Positions 62,701-64,000 of a stretch of DNA of 64,000 bases are shown piece after piece (positions within the stretch are counted from its first letter, which is position 1; each line of letters starts with the position of its first letter). Made by a program: the position numbers and the translations under genes. The stretch spans positions 1,426,001 to 1,490,000 of the forward strand of contig NC_063020.1 in assembly GCF_020509005.1 (NCBI RefSeq), written 5' to 3'. The notes under the pieces are model-generated. The model searched no databases and was not told the origin of the DNA. It saw nothing but the letters and a program-made list of their open reading frames with translations. This DNA is from Fulvia fulva. Taxonomy: Eukaryota; Ascomycota; Dothideomycetes; Mycosphaerellales; Mycosphaerellaceae.

Positions 62701-64000
62701 ATTTACCGCGTGCCTACGGCTAGGGTATCACCCGAAGCCGTATAGAGAGTCTATGACAGTAGTGCTACGTAAGCCACAGAAGGAAGACTATACTCAGCCC
62801 AAGTCGTACAGACCAATAGCACTTCTAAATACGATAGGGAAGGTCCTAGAAAAGATAGTAGCCTAGAGACTTACGTAGCTTGCCGAGGACAACCACGTAC
62901 TCCCAGTAACACAGATGGGGGGAAGAAGCCAGCGATCGACACTAATAGCAATAGAGCTAATTACGGAGCAAATTCAGACCCTCTAGCACTACGGCAGGAA
63001 CCGAGCGGCGTCCTTACTATCCCTCGACATCGCAGGGGCCTTCGACAACGTCTCACACTAAAGGCTAATACATATCCTACAGCAGAAAGGCATCCCCTAG
63101 TAGGCAACGTCGTTCGTCTTCTCCTTTCTCTAGGAACGGACGACATACCTAGTCCTAGGAAGGTACACGTCCGACCCGGTGAAGGTAGAGACTGGAATAC
63201 CTTAGGGATCTACTCTCTCCCCTATCCTGTTTCTGATATTTATGTCGGATCTAATCCCCCTACTCACCTCTCCGCAAACCTTAGCATCGGGGTTCGTAGA
63301 CGATACAAACATCCTAGCCTAGTCAGACTCGATAGAAGAGAACTATCGCCTCCTTGAAGATAGGCACAAGAAATGCGAGGAGTGGGCAAAGAAGCATAGT
63401 GCCCGGTTCGCCCCTAAAAAGTACTAACTTATACACTTCAGTAAAGCGAGAACACACTATAATATAAAGGCGGCGGTAAGAATCCAAGGCTACGAGACCA
63501 AGCTATCAGCGGAGCTACGAGTACTAGGGATCTGGCTCGACCCGAAGCTAAGCTAGAATGTATAGATTAAGAAAGCCCAGAGTCGAGCGCAAGTCAATGA
63601 AGCCTCGATAAAGAGGCTTACGGCATCTATATAGGGAGCAACATTCGACAAGGCAAGAGTAATGTATAAGGCGATCGTCAGACTAGCTATGTTGTACGGG
63701 GCACAGATTTAGGGAACAGGAGGCGTAGGCAAGCCGATCCCGAAACGGATAGAGCAACCCCTAAACAGGACACAGGTAGGGAACCTACGTAGGGTACTAG
63801 GCGTATACAAGACAACGTCAACAAGCACGGTAGAAATGGAGACAGGAATACTACTAATCGGCCAGTACATCCGGGGAATGAGAATTCAATACGCGGCAAA
63901 GACGACAGGTTACCTAGCACAAACCACGATCCAGGAGGCAAAGAATAAGATAGAAAGCCGCTACCGGAGAGGGGCAGGATATAGGACAAGCCAAAAAGAG
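59760..64000 (+). pseudogene. Tad1-like non-LTR retrotransposon (LINE), heavily RIPed, runs off right edge
   Basis: The plus strand can be followed through numerous TAG and some TAA codons. ORF1 ends with CCHC-type knuckles near 60750-60930 (QYGHIASKCGEKTLRCP, QCPARIAA). ORF2 begins near 61255 with an apurinic-type endonuclease (IVQYNVNKSRDKV; later LLGDFNLYYL and SLDHIPI). Reverse transcriptase follows from about 62570 (GRKALGLDRILNVLLKE, PKSYRPIALLNTIGKVLEK, LLSLDIAGAFDNV, GFVDDTNILA). Further C-terminal sequence (RVLGIWLDPKL, KARVMYKAIVRLAMLYGAQI) continues to the window end. Stops stand mostly at expected Trp and Gln codons, the pattern of CpA to TpA mutation on both strands. Left boundary approximate. 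Confidence 0.85.

Noticed and set aside
1..64000. CRISPR array, prophage or bacterial operon
   Set aside because: Spliceosomal introns, eukaryotic genes and fungal transposons throughout; the only short tandem repeats are microsatellite, adhesin and transposon-end repeats.

Overview
This window is genomic DNA of a filamentous ascomycete. The short GT...AG introns (about 45-70 nt) with CTRAY branch sites, Zn2Cys6 regulators, a fungal opsin, GT31 glycosyltransferases, a GLEYA-like adhesin and RIP-type (CpA to TpA) decay of transposons all point to Pezizomycotina, most likely a dothideomycete. The class assignment is inference. I see no rRNA, tRNA or CRISPR array.

From 1 to about 31 kb there is ordinary genic DNA. 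An LSM12-like gene, a membrane-anchored serine beta-lactamase-like protein and two tandem Zn2Cys6 regulators lie on the minus strand (2.1-10.8 kb). A gene-poor stretch of about 4 kb follows (10.8-14.95 kb), holding one weak small gene model and a decayed tandem duplication. Two housekeeping genes come next: cytosolic asparaginyl-tRNA synthetase and mitochondrial dihydrolipoamide dehydrogenase. Then come a CDK-type kinase, a microbial-type opsin, an acyl-CoA ligase pseudogene interrupted by a 288-bp TA-flanked MITE, a MATE transporter with an awkward N-terminus, a small secreted protein, an unrecognised gene abutting a PhyH remnant, and a cyanovirin-N (CVNH) lectin.

The most unusual locus is 31.7-36.4 kb. 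A single-exon 1150-residue protein joins a SAM methyltransferase, a BBE-type FAD oxidase, an animal-type phosphomevalonate-kinase-like P-loop domain and a phosphoribosyltransferase. It is transcribed divergently, from a 420-bp shared promoter, from a GTP cyclohydrolase I gene. This looks like a compact pathway for a modified nucleobase or pterin; I know of no described equivalent. Next to it lies a cell-surface block (36.7-44.9 kb): two GT31-type glycosyltransferase paralogues flanking a Ser/Thr-rich, repeat-bearing GLEYA/PA14-like adhesin.

From about 45.8 kb to the end the window is a transposon nest. A RIP-degraded Fot1/Pogo DNA transposon (minus strand) is split into three pieces by a Copia element (identical 218-bp LTRs, TSD AACCC, pol broken by five TAG codons and one or two frameshifts) and by an intact chromovirus Gypsy element (identical 184-bp LTRs, TSD TATAC). 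The Gypsy element has a textbook -1 frameshift signal at its gag/pol overlap and a putative Tf1-like self-priming site. A heavily RIPed Tad1-like LINE fills the remainder and runs off the right edge.
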